A stretch of 64,000 bases of DNA, taken from the NCBI GenBank assembly GCA_034687125.1, contig JAQGBZ010000121.1, forward strand, positions 1 through 64,000, in the 5' to 3' direction. The notes below the pieces were generated by a model, which worked only from the letters and a program-made list of their open reading frames with translations, did not search any database and was not told the origin of the DNA. Each line of letters starts with the position of its first letter. Within the stretch, counting starts at the first letter, position 1. The DNA is from Neelides folsomi. Lineage: Eukaryota > Arthropoda > Collembola > Neelipleona > Neelidae. Made by a program: the position numbers and the translations under genes. Positions 51,159 through 62,861 of this stretch are shown piece after piece.

Positions 51159-53503
51159 GTGAGAGACAAAAAGTTAACTAAATTTATAATTCACTCATTT
51201 GAAAAAAAATCTTTTCCATTTAAATTCTTTTAAATTTTTTAATCCTTACTTATTAAAATCTTGGCTCTGTTGGGCGACACGAGTTCATGAGCCATAGGAG
51301 AAAGTTATTCCTTAAATGAGTTGAGTTTTCTCTACTTTAAAGTCTGCTTGAGTATTCAACATTGCCTTGCTCAGCAACTCGAGAGAATTGCTATTGATTT
51401 TCTTCCAGGTCTATTATTTTTATTTACTTATTGAGCTCAGTCCTCGGTTATAAGCACAGGAGTTGGAAATTGAATTCCATGGGGCAAATATGAGCTGAAG
51501 TGGGGATAGGTAAAGCCTTCATTTTAAAGTCAATTCCAACTCGTTTCATCATTTCATTCCCTATTTAAACATTTTATACTTTTACTCCTATCCCTCCCTG
51601 TATGGGCATAAATAGTAAAAACTAATCTCCGAATAGTTTCCCCATCGCCAACTCGTATGTTTAAATCCCGTTTGACTCAACATTTTTATATCGTAGGTGA
51701 AGTCATATAGCCAAAAGTTTTATCAAAGCATCTACCTAAATTATAAATGGCTTAAAAGATCTCTTTAAACTTCAATCTTTGAATGATGGAAATCCAAGAA
51801 CTCAACATTAGATGTAAATACCATGTTTTTGCATATTAAATATATAATTATGTGTAAATTACTATTATAAAACTATGTGAAGACGAGTTTCTGATCATCC
51901 ATAAAGTTTAAAAAAATTAATTTAATTTTTCTTAATTTTATTTGATCCGAATTCATTTCCTCTTTATTTATTTTTATCAAAACGGCAGAAGATTGAAAAA
52001 AAATCTACAAGGTTTATTTGCAGTAATAACACGAGTCCAATCTTATTTTAAGTGTTTGCCTTTCTCTTCAAAATTTAAACTATTTCACTTTTCCTTTACA
52101 ACCTTGGAATTCTTACTTGAGCTATGATGAGACTTCGAATGCCGGCACTATTAAGCTTATACTTGAACTTGAACGATATTAACTGGTATATACATAATAG
52201 TTAGAGCTTATTATATAGATTCCCAGAAAAGCACCATATCATATAGGTAAATACAAAGATACATGTAACATACATATACAAACACAGAGAGTTTCAATAA
52301 ACTCTCAAGTCTCAATAAATGGTATAAGTATACTTAACTCTATAGGATTATCGACGGTTCACATATTGAAGTATTTACGTGTTGAGTGGAAGGTGTTTTG
52401 TGCACAACAGTGAAACACAAAGGTTCAGAATTTCAGGTACATTTAATATGATGATGTTTACGTTCCCCAAACTTCCTACAGGACTATGTGAATTTAATAT
52501 ATCCATAGAAGGAATTTTGGTACATAAAAAGTAGAATATACCAATAAATGGTATATGTTTGGTTATATATTTATGTATGGGGTGAATCCGAAAGTGGTCG
52601 ATGGGAAGAACAGGGAGGAGAAATTGGATTGGGCTCAGGAAGTGTAAAGCGGAAAAAGACGTTGTCGGGATTTGAGATAGGGTCAAAGTACATACAATCC
52701 GTTCTCAATCCACTTCCCAAATAATTCAAATATAAAGATGTGATTAGAAAGGAGTCAAATTGCAGCAACATTCTTCCTCGCAAATTCTTCCTCTCACTTA
52801 TGGAGAGAAATTTGGTAGGAATGTTGGAGGTTAGCGGCCAAAGCCGCATGAAATCATTTAGATGAGAAAAAACGAGCTCATCACCGCCCTTTTTTCCTAT
52901 CCTTCTCTTTCCTATCCTTGTGAAGGAGAAATTGGGGAATTGGGTCCTCTTTGCTTTCAACCTTTACATGAATTCTGGAATCCACAGGTACATGGTCAAA
53001 TTCGCTGTTTACCTCCATATCTCCCCAATGTTGTTTTCATGGAAGTGCGAAGTAAGGTCCAGAATTGTCCGTTCCCTTTTAACAAGATGATTGTGAATGT
53101 GAGTTAGCAAATACTTACGTGGGCTGTGTCGGAGAATGGAGCGAATGTTGATTTAAAATATTAGCATAGAGAGCATGCAATTAAGTGCATTGGGTTTCAT
53201 AAGGTTTGAACTCCAGACAACGGAACTCTTCGGAGAATGAGATGGAAATGAAGTGATTGCTAATCAACCATTTCATTTGGGGATTCTCCTTTGTAGAGAT
53301 ATATCACTCCGATATATACTCGACATTTATGAAAATTTGAGCCTTTATGAAATGTAACGGTCCGAGGTTTCTTGAGCCCGTCTGATATATTTAGTTCCTG
53401 TCAAATTAGGAGTCGGTGGTAAGTGAGGAGTCAGGAAGGATTTGGTCACTTGCTCAGTTTCACCCGTGTGAGGACTTCACAAGGATAACCACCAGAGTCG
53501 GAA
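51159..53503. other. Intergenic or intronic DNA before the three-gene cluster
   Basis: AT-rich to about 52.4 kb, then moderate GC. Frames at 52571-52960 (-) and 52862-53107 (+) overlap each other and show no motif. An acceptor-like TTGCTCAG at about 53450 precedes the next gene's start. Confidence 0.45.
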
Positions 53504-54457
53504 ATGGGAAGAGGAAAAGTCGTTTTATTATTTTCAATCCTCGTTCATATCTCCCACGCACACGACCACGAACCCGATCGGTACGTGAAGAGGAGAGAAA
53601 GCGGATCATCATTCTCAATTTCCCCGAGCATCAGCTACCAATACCACACGAATGACAATTCCTACGGCGACTACGATCAGGATGAAAAATCACCGTCCCA
53701 GTCCCATTCCGATCCAGGTATTATTAATTCATCATTTAATCACTATTCCGCCCCTTGTCTTTCCGACACTCGGGGAATTTATCTCCATCATTCCTCACAC
53801 GAATCCTTTTCCAGCCAACGCCCGAGATTCCATGAGCTACGTGTATCCTTCCGGAAGCCCTCCGCCACCCCAAGAGTCCCAAGTCGACTATTACAGTTAC
53901 CATCCAAACAGCCGCGACGGCCAACCGCAGGGATTTGCCGGATATGAACCCCAAGGCTACGATCACCCGCCTGGCGGCTACGACTCCGGCTACCAATACG
54001 AGCCACACGGGCATGAAGAAATGGCGAAGCCGCCACCGCACCCGCCGCCGCCTCCGCCCCCGCCCCCGCCGCCGGCCATCAAAGGGTCCATCGACTACGT
54101 GCTGATTCCGCTCATACTCCTAGGAGTGGCAGGGCCGATCTTCGTCGTGATGTACGTCGTCCTAGGGGCGATTGAAGCAAAACTGAGCCCCATCCAACGT
54201 CGCTCCATTTCCGACTCCTTTGCCAGCCTTCAGGTACGGCCTCGTTCGAAAGCCCAACTCTTTCCCTCACCTGACGATTATTGTATGACTTTCACTCTGT
54301 GCAGCCGTCAAAGGACTTTATCTTCGTATCTGTGGCGAAGGCGTTGGAGAAGCACGAGTGCTTGGAGCGAGCAGCTTGCAACTTGGGATCCTACTTTCGC
54401 ACTCTGGGGCTCACTCAAACGAGCCTTCTTGAAAGGTCTTCTTTATTTCCCCTATGA
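53504..54457 (+). CDS. Cluster gene A: secreted/type I membrane protein, Pro/Tyr-rich, with C-x5-C tail
   Basis: Exons 53504-53717, 53815-54233 and 54305-54457 (TGA), 261 aa. Seen: an N-terminal signal peptide (about residues 1-20, M-G-R-G-K-V-V-L-L-F), then an acidic/Tyr/Ser/Pro-rich ectodomain with a K-R-R site near residue 30 and repeated G-Y/Y-E-P units. A run of about a dozen prolines follows (near 145-160), one membrane segment (about 166-190), then a helical tail with the motif A-L-E-K-H-E-C-x5-C-x2-G. The tail motif is shared with gene C at 57.9 kb and partly with gene B. No function is recognised; the layout suggests an epithelial surface or cuticle-associated protein, which is inference. 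The last exon may alternatively splice out at AG|gtcttc (54434), the position where gene C has an intron in the same phase. Confidence 0.75.
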
Positions 54458-55688
54458 TTAAGAGGAGAAGTAGAACAGGAGAACTACAAGGAACCTCTTG
54501 CCCATTCCTCAAGCCTCATCACCCATTTTCATTCATTTATAATATTTATGACTCATTTTCCTCGCAAATTAATTATTCAACGAGAAATTAAATTGAATAG
54601 GAAAAGTGTGCTATAGGGATTCAATTCATTGGATGAGTCATTCTTAACATGATTATCATCCGCTTATTATTATATATTATACTATAATATTATTATGCAT
54701 TTCAAGTTTTTAAATATGTTATTATTTTAGAACTAAGTACATATGCAGGTAGCAGTGATAGATATTTAATAGATTTAAACCCATGATGATCATCCCAATG
54801 ATCCCAAATAGATGAGGAAATAATTGAGAAGGATTAATAGCAGACAGCAGCAATTAGCGAGATTCTGTTAGGTCTATAAACCATAGATGTTATGTGTGTT
54901 AACTGCCATTCATTGATGGTTGTTTAATAATCGGAGCCGTAAAGGAGTCTTGGGGTGGTTGGGCGGCCGAATGGAAAGTGAGGGAGGCGTAAAGGTCGGG
55001 ACTTCCTAATTACTTCTCAGTCTCATTAAGGAGCGAAATAAATAGTAATCCTATTAGCTCCACGGGGGAAATTGGAGCATAAATGAAGGAGGTGTGAGAA
55101 ACCTCGGTGGGTTCTGGGGCCCGTTATGGGGCCCGGGGTCCGAGAGGGAAGGGAGGAGGTTTGAGGCAGGGCAGGAGGTTGCTAATTACTCAATTACCCC
55201 CAATGGAAAGGTGAATTGTGGGCAGGAGCTGGGCGGCGTTGGTTCCTGGGCAAAGGATGGACCGGCCGTTCCGTACTCTCGTGTCAGCCATGGGGACCGC
55301 CGACTCAACCTGCTCTTCCCACCAATGTCCCTTCTTCTGAGCACTCAACTCCCATTGAGAGATTCGACTGGGCGAGCAAGTTTTGGGGAATCCGGAAAAT
55401 GAATGTAAGATTAATTCCTTATGAGACCTGACCTGTAGTGCATTCCCTGAGGAAGTGTATACCTGATTCCATAATACTACCTACATTCGTCCTGTGTGTG
55501 GGTCTGTGTAAAAGAACGGCCGAATAAATGAATACATTAAAAGAACCCTCATGGGGGAAATTTCCACCTGAGGTCAGAGAGGAGTGTCTCAGGAATCATT
55601 TTATTTGTTTACATGTCAATTCCCTCCACGAGGGAAGGGTTTAATACAAAATCCCTCATCAGTCTCGCATCTCTCTCTTGGGAGGAAT
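54458..55688. other. Gap between cluster genes A and B
   Basis: Contains the 3' ends of convergent genes A and B. 54.5-54.9 kb is AT-rich. 54.95-55.4 kb is GC-rich, with a 102-codon frame that begins without a convincing start and shows no motif; I do not call it a gene. Confidence 0.45.
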
Positions 55689-56247
55689 TCAGGCTTTCGA
55701 GTTCTGGAGTTCGTAGAACTTGTCAAGGGCTTTGAACACGCTCTTGGCCATCCGACCCATGTCTTCTGCCTTGAGGTCCGAGAGCTCCCGAAGAGCCCGG
55801 GACTTGACGCTGGCAATGCTAGGGTAGAGCAGATACAACCCGGCAGCGACGGCCGCCAATGAGGCCCCGGCCACTCCGAAGTCATACATCCTCTCAGAGC
55901 TGAAGTAATCAACGGATGAGGATGTGTAGGGTCCTGGGCCGGTCATCCCGGGATAGTAATAGACCAAGTAGTTCTGGAATAAATAAACTCACTCACCATC
56001 GCCTTCACTTCCACCCCTCAAATACCTGCGATTGAGGCGTTCCGGGTTGGGCTGGTTGGAGGGCGGTGGTCTGGACCGGCGGTTTGGTGCTCTCCGGCTG
56101 CGGGAAAGCCGGGCTTTCGCGTTCCTCCGCTGGTTGGAGGTGTATCTTGGGCGTGGGGCCGAGGGCCGGGCGATAGACCGGGCTCTGCGGCTGGATGGCC
56201 GCCAATCCCACGGCCACCAAGAGCGGGAAAAGATAAAGGCACTTCAT
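55689..56247 (-). CDS. Cluster gene B: small secreted/membrane protein, Pro-rich, tail without cysteines
   Basis: Exons 56247-56026 and 55973-55689 (TGA), 168 aa, joined in phase 0. Seen: a signal peptide (M-K-C-L-Y-L-F-P-L-L, about 1-18), a Pro/Gln/Glu-rich ectodomain, a Y-Y-Y-P-G-M/G-P-G-P-Y stretch, one membrane segment (about 106-125), and a charged helical tail ending K-A-L-D-K-F-Y-E-L-Q-N-S-K-A. The tail aligns with the K-A-L-E-K-H-E-C-L-E part of gene A but stops before the second cysteine position and has no cysteine at the first. It lies convergent to gene A and divergent from gene C. A 3' splice site (GCACAG) six bases before the ATG implies an upstream noncoding exon. The protein is not recognised by name. 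Confidence 0.75.
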
Positions 56248-56890
56248 CCTCACCTGTGCAGTCACCTGTGGGTGTGTCACATCTGTACTATTCATGCTTT
56301 CTCCCAAATCACTCTCGTCTGACCCTGAACCTCAAATAATATGTGGGCCGCGTAGCCTCATTCAGTTGAGGCGAAAAGAGGCCCACGTGGGTCCGCTTCC
56401 GGCCAGAAGAGGGGAACGAGGATGGTTTGTCTCACCGCCAACTCACCTGGTATAGATTGCTTTGCGAGATTTGAAGGAATCTGGAGATCGGGATGCGGTC
56501 CGGAGCTGCGGAGATACTGGAGCTGGAGAGTCATCTCAAAGGTTTTTCTACCTGGGAAAAGGCGAGAGAGGAAGGGTCGGGGCCCTTCCCATTGGCCTCC
56601 CTGGGCCGAAGGCGGAGGAGGCTCAAGGTCAAGGGAGCCTCGACCTCATCTTGGGCAGGTAGGGGAAGATATGGTTGGAATTATTCATGTTCTCATTTGG
56701 AAGAGCTGAGCCAGAGTGAGGCATCAAGGCGAGGTTCAGATCCCGTATGAATTCTAACGATATGCCAACCCATTGCTTGGAGATTCCTCGCCCCCATAGC
56801 CGACCACCTAAGCATTCCACACAAATTCATTTTCTGTCTGCTTCCCACCGCTGCTTTGTGAAAACATTCTGAGGAGAAAAAATCGCGAGG
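56248..56890. other. Divergent promoter region of cluster genes B and C
   Basis: GC-rich DNA between the divergent genes. Open frames occur on both strands because stops are rare at this composition; none has a motif or convincing splice partners. Probably regulatory plus the gene B 5' noncoding exon. Confidence 0.4.
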
Positions 56891-57003
56891 TATAAAACGC
56901 GAAAGAGGCCCCAGAACACGGCCAGTTTCCTCTCGATCGCCAGTGCTTTCATTCCATTGTGCATCATAATACGTGTCCAACTCGTGGATCTGTTGTTTAT
57001 TAG
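56891..57003 (+). promoter_or_regulatory. TATA box and noncoding first exon of cluster gene C
   Basis: TATAAA at 56891-56896 is followed about 30 bases on by an initiator-like CCAGTT (56922), then about 80 bases without any ATG, ending at a good donor TTAG|gtaaga (57003/57004). The next acceptor, CTGTTTAG at 57885, stands one base before the gene C start codon, giving an 882-base 5' UTR intron. Confidence 0.6.
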
Positions 57004-57886
57004 GTAAGACTCCTCAACATTCCGACCCAACCAACCCTTGGGGTTTAACAACCACCTGGAGTGGTGCTGGGGAAGGCCCTGCGACCCTTCAACGGTTCCT
57101 CAAGGACAAGGCCACATACTTTTCTTTGTTTACAAACGTTTGGAGGAGTGAACGTGGGGCTATTAATACTCCCTGCCCTAGGCTCCTTTTTTTCGCGAAG
57201 AAAGTGAGAGAGAAAGGTGCTGTCTCTGGCATTGACATCCACCAATTCCCATCAACACTTGGTCAATGGCAGGACGAGTATTCTTGGTGTGGTGGCATTG
57301 AGGCGGGTTTTTGGTAATGACCGGTCCGTGGGGTGAGTGGAGCGTGTGTGGGACTGGCCCACATCCCAGCCGAGGCACGGAGATGGACAGGATAGGGAAG
57401 TAGAGCTTGGCGTGAGGCTGGAGATGAGCCAGGAGCACCCACCAGAACCGATGTTAGAGAGCGAGCCGAAGAAGGTCAGGAGGCAGGGAAGGGACGAGAG
57501 AGTAATTGGAGTAGGGAGGAGGTGGCTTCGAGTTCACCGTCCCGGACGGTCAATGTAGCAGGTCAGTGTGAAGGCCGAAGAACCGTTAGAATCCTACCTG
57601 TCTGACCACTTTGGGGAGTCGGAGCATTCCTTCCCATTCTTTTCCTGAAGGACGAAACCTGATCCACCAGAATTACCAGTTGAGCCGAAAGAGAGTCTCC
57701 CTCATCTCTCCTGCAGGAGGGTGGGTCTTCCAGCAAGTAGGCCATGCCTAATTATTCACCTCAGCTCCACCAAAATTACTGGCACCGTAAACCCATCACT
57801 CGGAATGGCCCAAACATTATCATCCAGTGACCTCACCAACCCCAACCCCCACAATGGACACTCAATGGTTACATCCTCTGTTTAGA

Positions 57887-58826
57887 ATGGAGTGGCAGCA
57901 GAAAATGATCCTCCTCGTGGGCCTCTGTTTGGCCACCGGCACGTGGGCGGCTCCTCAGGCTCAACAACTCCCCGCCACACAACAGGTAGGCGAGTTTGGC
58001 CCTCAGCCCAGCTTTGACTCTCGAGTCCTCCAGGCGGCCGCCAGTGCCCCCGTGGCCCAAAGCAGAGACGCCCCTGTGTACCCAGAAACCGCTTATTCGA
58101 CGGGGTTCTCGAACGGCGGCGGTCAGGCTTATGGCGCCCCCGCCGCGGCGGCTTCCAACTCCTACGCTGCCCCACAAGGGGGCTACGGAGCTCCGTCCAC
58201 CAACTACGGCCAGCCCGGCGGAAACACCGGCTACTACTACTACTACTACCCAGTGCAGGAACAGAAGGGAGACTATCAGGCGGCCAAGGGCGACTACCAA
58301 GCCACCGACTCTTATGGAATCGATCCTTTGGGAATCATCGCCGTTCTGGCCGTGGCCGGACTCGTCATTGCCGGCCTCGCTCTCCTCTTCCCTGGATGGG
58401 CCTATGTGAGAAGCGACGAGAACGTGTACTACAGAAGCCTTGACGGTCAGTCGACCTTTGACTTTTCCCCTTTTGACTTAGACGCTAAGCTTTGAACATT
58501 TCCAGGCTCGCCTTCCTTCTTGGGTCTGAGCAAGGAAGACTATAGGACGTTGACGAGTCTCGTCCTGACCGCCATCGAAGGAGAAAACTGCTACGACAAA
58601 ATGATGTGCGATGCCGGGAAGCTTGTGAAGAAGATCAAGAAGGCCGATGCGTTCTTAAGGTAATTGGCTCTTCATTTCCCTCTTGAGACTCACTTTGGGG
58701 GGTTGCAGGATCATGGAGGATTTGGCTCCAAGCTCAGTGTCCGGAAGCATCAAGAAGTTGAGAACGGCGATCAAGAAGCCCGACGAGTGCAAAAATGTCG
58801 GGTGCGCCAAGAAGAAGGTTTTGTAG
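57887..58826 (+). CDS. Cluster gene C: secreted/type I membrane protein, Gly/Ala/Tyr-rich, with C-x5-C tail
   Basis: Exons 57887-58445, 58506-58659 and 58709-58826 (TAG), 276 aa, phases consistent. The frame extends upstream to an ATG at 57854, but an acceptor ends at 57885, so 57887 is preferred. Seen: a signal peptide (about 1-22, with M-I-L-L-V-G-L-C-L and an A-P-Q cleavage region), a low-complexity ectodomain with G-G-Y-G-A-P-type units and a run of six tyrosines, then two copies of K-G-D-Y-Q-A. One membrane segment follows (about 145-168), then a lysine-rich helical tail with A-I-E-G-E-N-C-x5-C-x2-G and a second cysteine pair C-x4-C near the end. The tail motif matches gene A. Function unknown; gland or cuticle secretion is only a guess from composition. 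Confidence 0.78.
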
Positions 58827-61504
58827 GCCCCAGAAGCGTGTCTCTCCACATTACCTCACCTCAAGACTTTTCTCCGTGGACAATTAACCATTAGGCGACT
58901 TTAGTGACTGTCTGTAGATTAGAACGTTGAACTGGGGTGAGGCTCTCCCCTGACCATTGTCCGACACTTCTCCTTCAACTCGGTCCACCCTGGTCCACCC
59001 CAAGGACCCACGGACCAACTCCCCGTTCTCTCTCATCGCTGCTATGGTACACAATTGCTATTTGAGGAAATTGACCATTCATGGACAATGGCTTCGTGTT
59101 CTGGTGAATTAAGAGTGGTGACTTTTTCTTGACTCAAACCGACTCTGTTGGAAGGGCTTATATGTGACATTTCTATATTTAATATATCTCTAATCTCTAT
59201 TTAATACTTGCAACTCCAAAAAACGTAAACCAAGCTTTAAGGCCCAAGACAATGTGCGTGTAATTTTATTCAGGAAGAAAGATATTTTTACTGTTTTTTT
59301 ACATTTTATTAAGGATTCATCGAAACTCGTCGTAATTTATATAAAACTACCAATGTAATACTTTTGGTGCTCGTTTTCATTTAAGGCTATCTATGGAAGA
59401 GCCGGTGAAATGATTTGTTAAACACACAGGCATTGCTATTACTTCCATTGTGGTAGTACTCTGTTGATGATGTTGTTGTTGAAATAAAAGCAAAGTTGAA
59501 AAATGGCTTCTTTTCCCATCCTTGTCCTAGGGTCTAAATGCTCTCGGCCCTTGGCTCAACCCAATTTCCCCCAATCATATCCAACGGACGTCTTCCCTTA
59601 TCTCCGCTCACGCATCTCTCGAGGAAAAAGATTAATAAGGAGGCTCAGTCCACAACTGGGGGCTGAAGGGAAGTGGAGAGAGATGAATAATAATAAAGCG
59701 GAAGTCGTTCTCAGACTCGTTCTCAACCCCTTTAAAAAGGTCCACATCTCGCAGGTGTTTGGACGACTTCCCTCAGTCCCTTTTTTCCTCAAACAAAGGA
59801 AATATGTAGGACGAGTCTAGTTTATTGGTTAATCTTACGAGGAATGCGAGGGAGGCATACACACACTCACCCTCCCTAATACTTTGATTACAATTAACCT
59901 AGAAACAAATGAGCCCCGTACTTTTCTTATGTCCTCAATTTTGGGGAATTGTTGGTGGAAGAGCGAACACTCTCTCTCCCATATCCTCCTTCCTCCCACA
60001 CGTCCAACCAGCCCAAAAGACTCGCTTTAATTAAAACTTCATTCAAAACACCTATATTTCACATTCCACTCCCATAACTTGGAACAATTAATTCTCCATA
60101 CATTCTTAATCCAAACCATTTCCGAGGACCTCTTAAATAATTGTACTTAAAATTGATGGTTAGAACCCTCATCTTTAAACAACAGTTCGCGAGCAACAAT
60201 TATCAATTTAACATCCGATTTGCCGTCCCATTCTCCGAGATAGCACAAAATCAATGTTGAAGAAATGAAATAATATCTTCGTGATAAAACTTGAATTGCT
60301 CGCATACATGAAGAGACTTATAATCATTACCACTTCCCATTTATATACCCTGTTATGCTCCATACATTATGCATGGTACGGTAAAATATGAATAAATGAA
60401 CCTGCTACTTACCCTTCATAATCCATATGTTATCACCTTGTTAAAAGTGTAATCATAAAATATTGCATTAACTAATATAGTAATTTATTAAACCGTTGGT
60501 ATAAATCATGAAATCTCATACAATCTGACTTATTAAAAAATAATGGCACTAGGCATACATACATATATCAAAGAATTATTTACACATACTGACAATGTCC
60601 AACTTTACCAACATTACTTTAGACATTATGTGACTATAAGCAATTAAAAGTTAAAAATCTGCCTGTGTTCCATATTGTTCCCGTCATGTTTAAAAGTATT
60701 TAGTTCACAACGGCCATGCGGAACGGCAATAAATAAAACAAGAGTTGACACGATGAGACCTGTCCAAATTCAGCTTTTGGCAAATGACAAAAAGATGTAA
60801 AAATGTACAATTGAATTGAAAGATGGACACAAAGTATAAATATTTGCATTAAATCGGTCATCCCTCAGGGTCATTAAATGATTTGTTTATGAGAATCAAA
60901 AGAGAGTGAATATACAAGTATGACTGTATCTTCCTTCCAAGTATTCCCTAAAGTGCCATGAGGCTGAGTGAGTAAGTTTTGCAAATGTAATAAAAAGGAG
61001 TAAAGAGGACGTCGGAGATGGATGGAGAGTCTGAGGACTCCGAATCCCCGCCCTTCTCCCCACTTCATTTATCTCCCAAACTTGGTCATTCATCTTAGGG
61101 TTAGAAAGTGTAAAGAAAGTGATTCCCGGAGACATGAATCAACAGGGCAATAATAGTAGAACAATTAATGAGAGCAGGCTTGTCTAACCATTACCAACTT
61201 CCTCGCTCATCAGATCATATACAGGTGTGTGTGGATTCGTAGTATGAATGAGTCTCTCACCTGTACAGGTCTCATTGTAGGATTATGAACTTGAGATTGT
61301 AAGTAGGGTGTGGGAAGGGAATGCAGGTTGAGGAATTTTCTAACGGCCGTAAGCCTTTCCCCCTTTTCGCACTCACTCGGTGAGAGAGACCAACTGTGTG
61401 AAAACGAACCTTCGTCATCCAAATGTAATGAAGGTCTTGAGGGTTTGATGAGCAAGTGCGTAATAAATTAGAAATGACAGGGAAGGCCGTAAGGTCATTA
61501 TTAC
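58827..61504. other. Noncoding DNA downstream of cluster gene C
   Basis: Includes the gene C 3' UTR (an AATAAA at 59483-59488 is one possible end). The 105-codon frame at 59503-59820 starts with ATG, but has no motif or family resemblance that I can see. 60.2-60.9 kb is AT-rich. The minus-strand frame near 60.9-61.1 kb follows an acceptor-like site but is not recognised. Confidence 0.4.
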
Positions 61505-62317
61505 CCCGACGTTGCATAGCCGCTGTTTGAAAGCGGAAGTCATCGAGGTGGAGACGATGAGCATAGTTGATTACCCCCATCACTTTCTTCGTCCCACGAT
61601 GATCCCTTGCCAAAAACTCACCATCTAACTGCATAATGTCCTTTTATCCTTCTTGTTAGCCTAACTACCCACGTAATACTTCCGTCCTCATCATCACATT
61701 CGGAGGCCCTTTGGAGATAATGTCATGTTAAATTAATCCAGTTCATCTCTCTCTAAATGAGCTGTTTAGACAATTCCCCCAAGATGAAGGAAGATGTAAT
61801 AAATACAAAGAGCGCATCTACAACATGTGCATAGAAATCTAATGACTCCCATTTGTTGCTCACTCGATGTGAAGTTGGCTGAGCCGGGGCGGAACAAGAT
61901 CTTTGAGCGGAAGATGCAAAGTGGAATCATCTCATTGTGTATAGTAAACTCCCAAGAATAAATCCCCCATTCCAGCCAGTCTGGAATCCCCAACCTGTCA
62001 AATCAGGTTTAAATAGGGGCAACCGGAGCAGGAGGTGAATTAACGGGTAGAAATTGCCAACAATGTATTTAAGTGGGACCATGGGGAGACCTGCTCCTGA
62101 TTAATGAATCTCCGCTATTTGGTTCCCTTGTGGAAAATGAAAGATTTCTCCTCGTATTGACTCATTGGCTCACCAACATGTTGACCCTCACCAAGGTGCA
62201 TCATGAGGAGGAGGAAAGGGTTCAATTCCTATAAGTCAAATCGTTTCACGGGGCTTCACCTCAACTCACCATCTCGTCTCGAAAATCAAGATTGGATCCA
62301 ATAACAAAGATCCTCAT
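61505..62317 (-). CDS. Weak multi-exon gene candidate, unknown protein
   Basis: Minus-strand donor-like sites (complement of CTCAC) are clustered here: seven in about 1 kb, where I estimate roughly one by chance. Frame-consistent exons can be threaded: 62317-62270, 62228-62192, 62096-61995, 61980-61864, 61640-61622 and 61605-61505. The pieces from 62096 to 61864 look most protein-like, with hydrophobic L-I-H-L-L-L-R-L-P-L-F and W-L-E-W-G-I-Y-S-W-E-F. The last contains H-R-L-H-L-D-D-F-R-F-Q. I recognise no family, the 19-base exon is suspicious, and the 3' end is not defined. By-eye threading can succeed by chance, so this is a lead only. Confidence 0.2.
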
Positions 62318-62829
62318 TTCTCTATTGCAATCATCACCAGAACGCGATTTATCTCGTTAAATTGGAAAAAGATTGAATGGGACGTGAGGAGCTTCATGGG
62401 GCCGGAACCCATTGCACTTATCGTGGATCTCATCAGCTTTTTAAAACCTCTAAATGGTTCAGACCGCGTCTTGGAAAAGTAGGCAAAGTGGATGATCCCT
62501 CAAACCAAATGCAATCTCGAATGGACTCCATTCAAGACCAACTTGCCATTTCAACCTTTGAAGGGTCTCGGGAATTGTTGGTCATTAATATCATAACCTA
62601 GCCCAACAGTATTTTAACAATATTAACGTCCTTTAATTCTGACCACATGTAATGCAATGTAATAAATGCATATATAAATAAAATTATAGAATAGTAAAAA
62701 AGAAATATACTAAAATAGGTAATAGATAAAAGAGATAAGGATGCAAATTGTGAGAACTTGTGACTTGAAGGTGGAAAGTGATCACAGCCAGGCCAAAATA
62801 AAAGACTTGGACTTTCAAAACAGAAAGCC
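62318..62829. other. Gap downstream of RpL15
   Basis: Between the weak candidate gene and the RpL15 poly(A) signal. The frames at 62377 (+) and on the opposite strand show no motif. Confidence 0.4.
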
Positions 62830-62835
62830 TTTATT
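62830..62835 (-). terminator. Poly(A) signal of RpL15
   Basis: AATAAA on the minus strand lies 26 bases past the RpL15 stop, the expected short 3' UTR of a ribosomal protein gene. Confidence 0.6.
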
Positions 62836-62861
62836 TTCAAGTAAACAATCGAATGAAAATC

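Noticed and set aside
52571-52960. 129-codon minus-strand frame
   Set aside because: No motif, no coherent splice signals, and it overlaps an equally featureless plus-strand frame; likely chance.
55094-55402. 102-codon GC-rich plus-strand frame between genes A and B
   Set aside because: Multiple frames are open here because of composition; no start context, signal peptide or family tail like its neighbours.
56422-57558. Many overlapping open frames between genes B and C
   Set aside because: Better explained as a GC-rich divergent promoter region plus a 5' UTR exon and intron of gene C.
59503-59820. 105-codon ATG frame downstream of gene C
   Set aside because: No recognisable domain, signal peptide or homology, with low-complexity flanks. 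It probably lies in or after the gene C 3' UTR.
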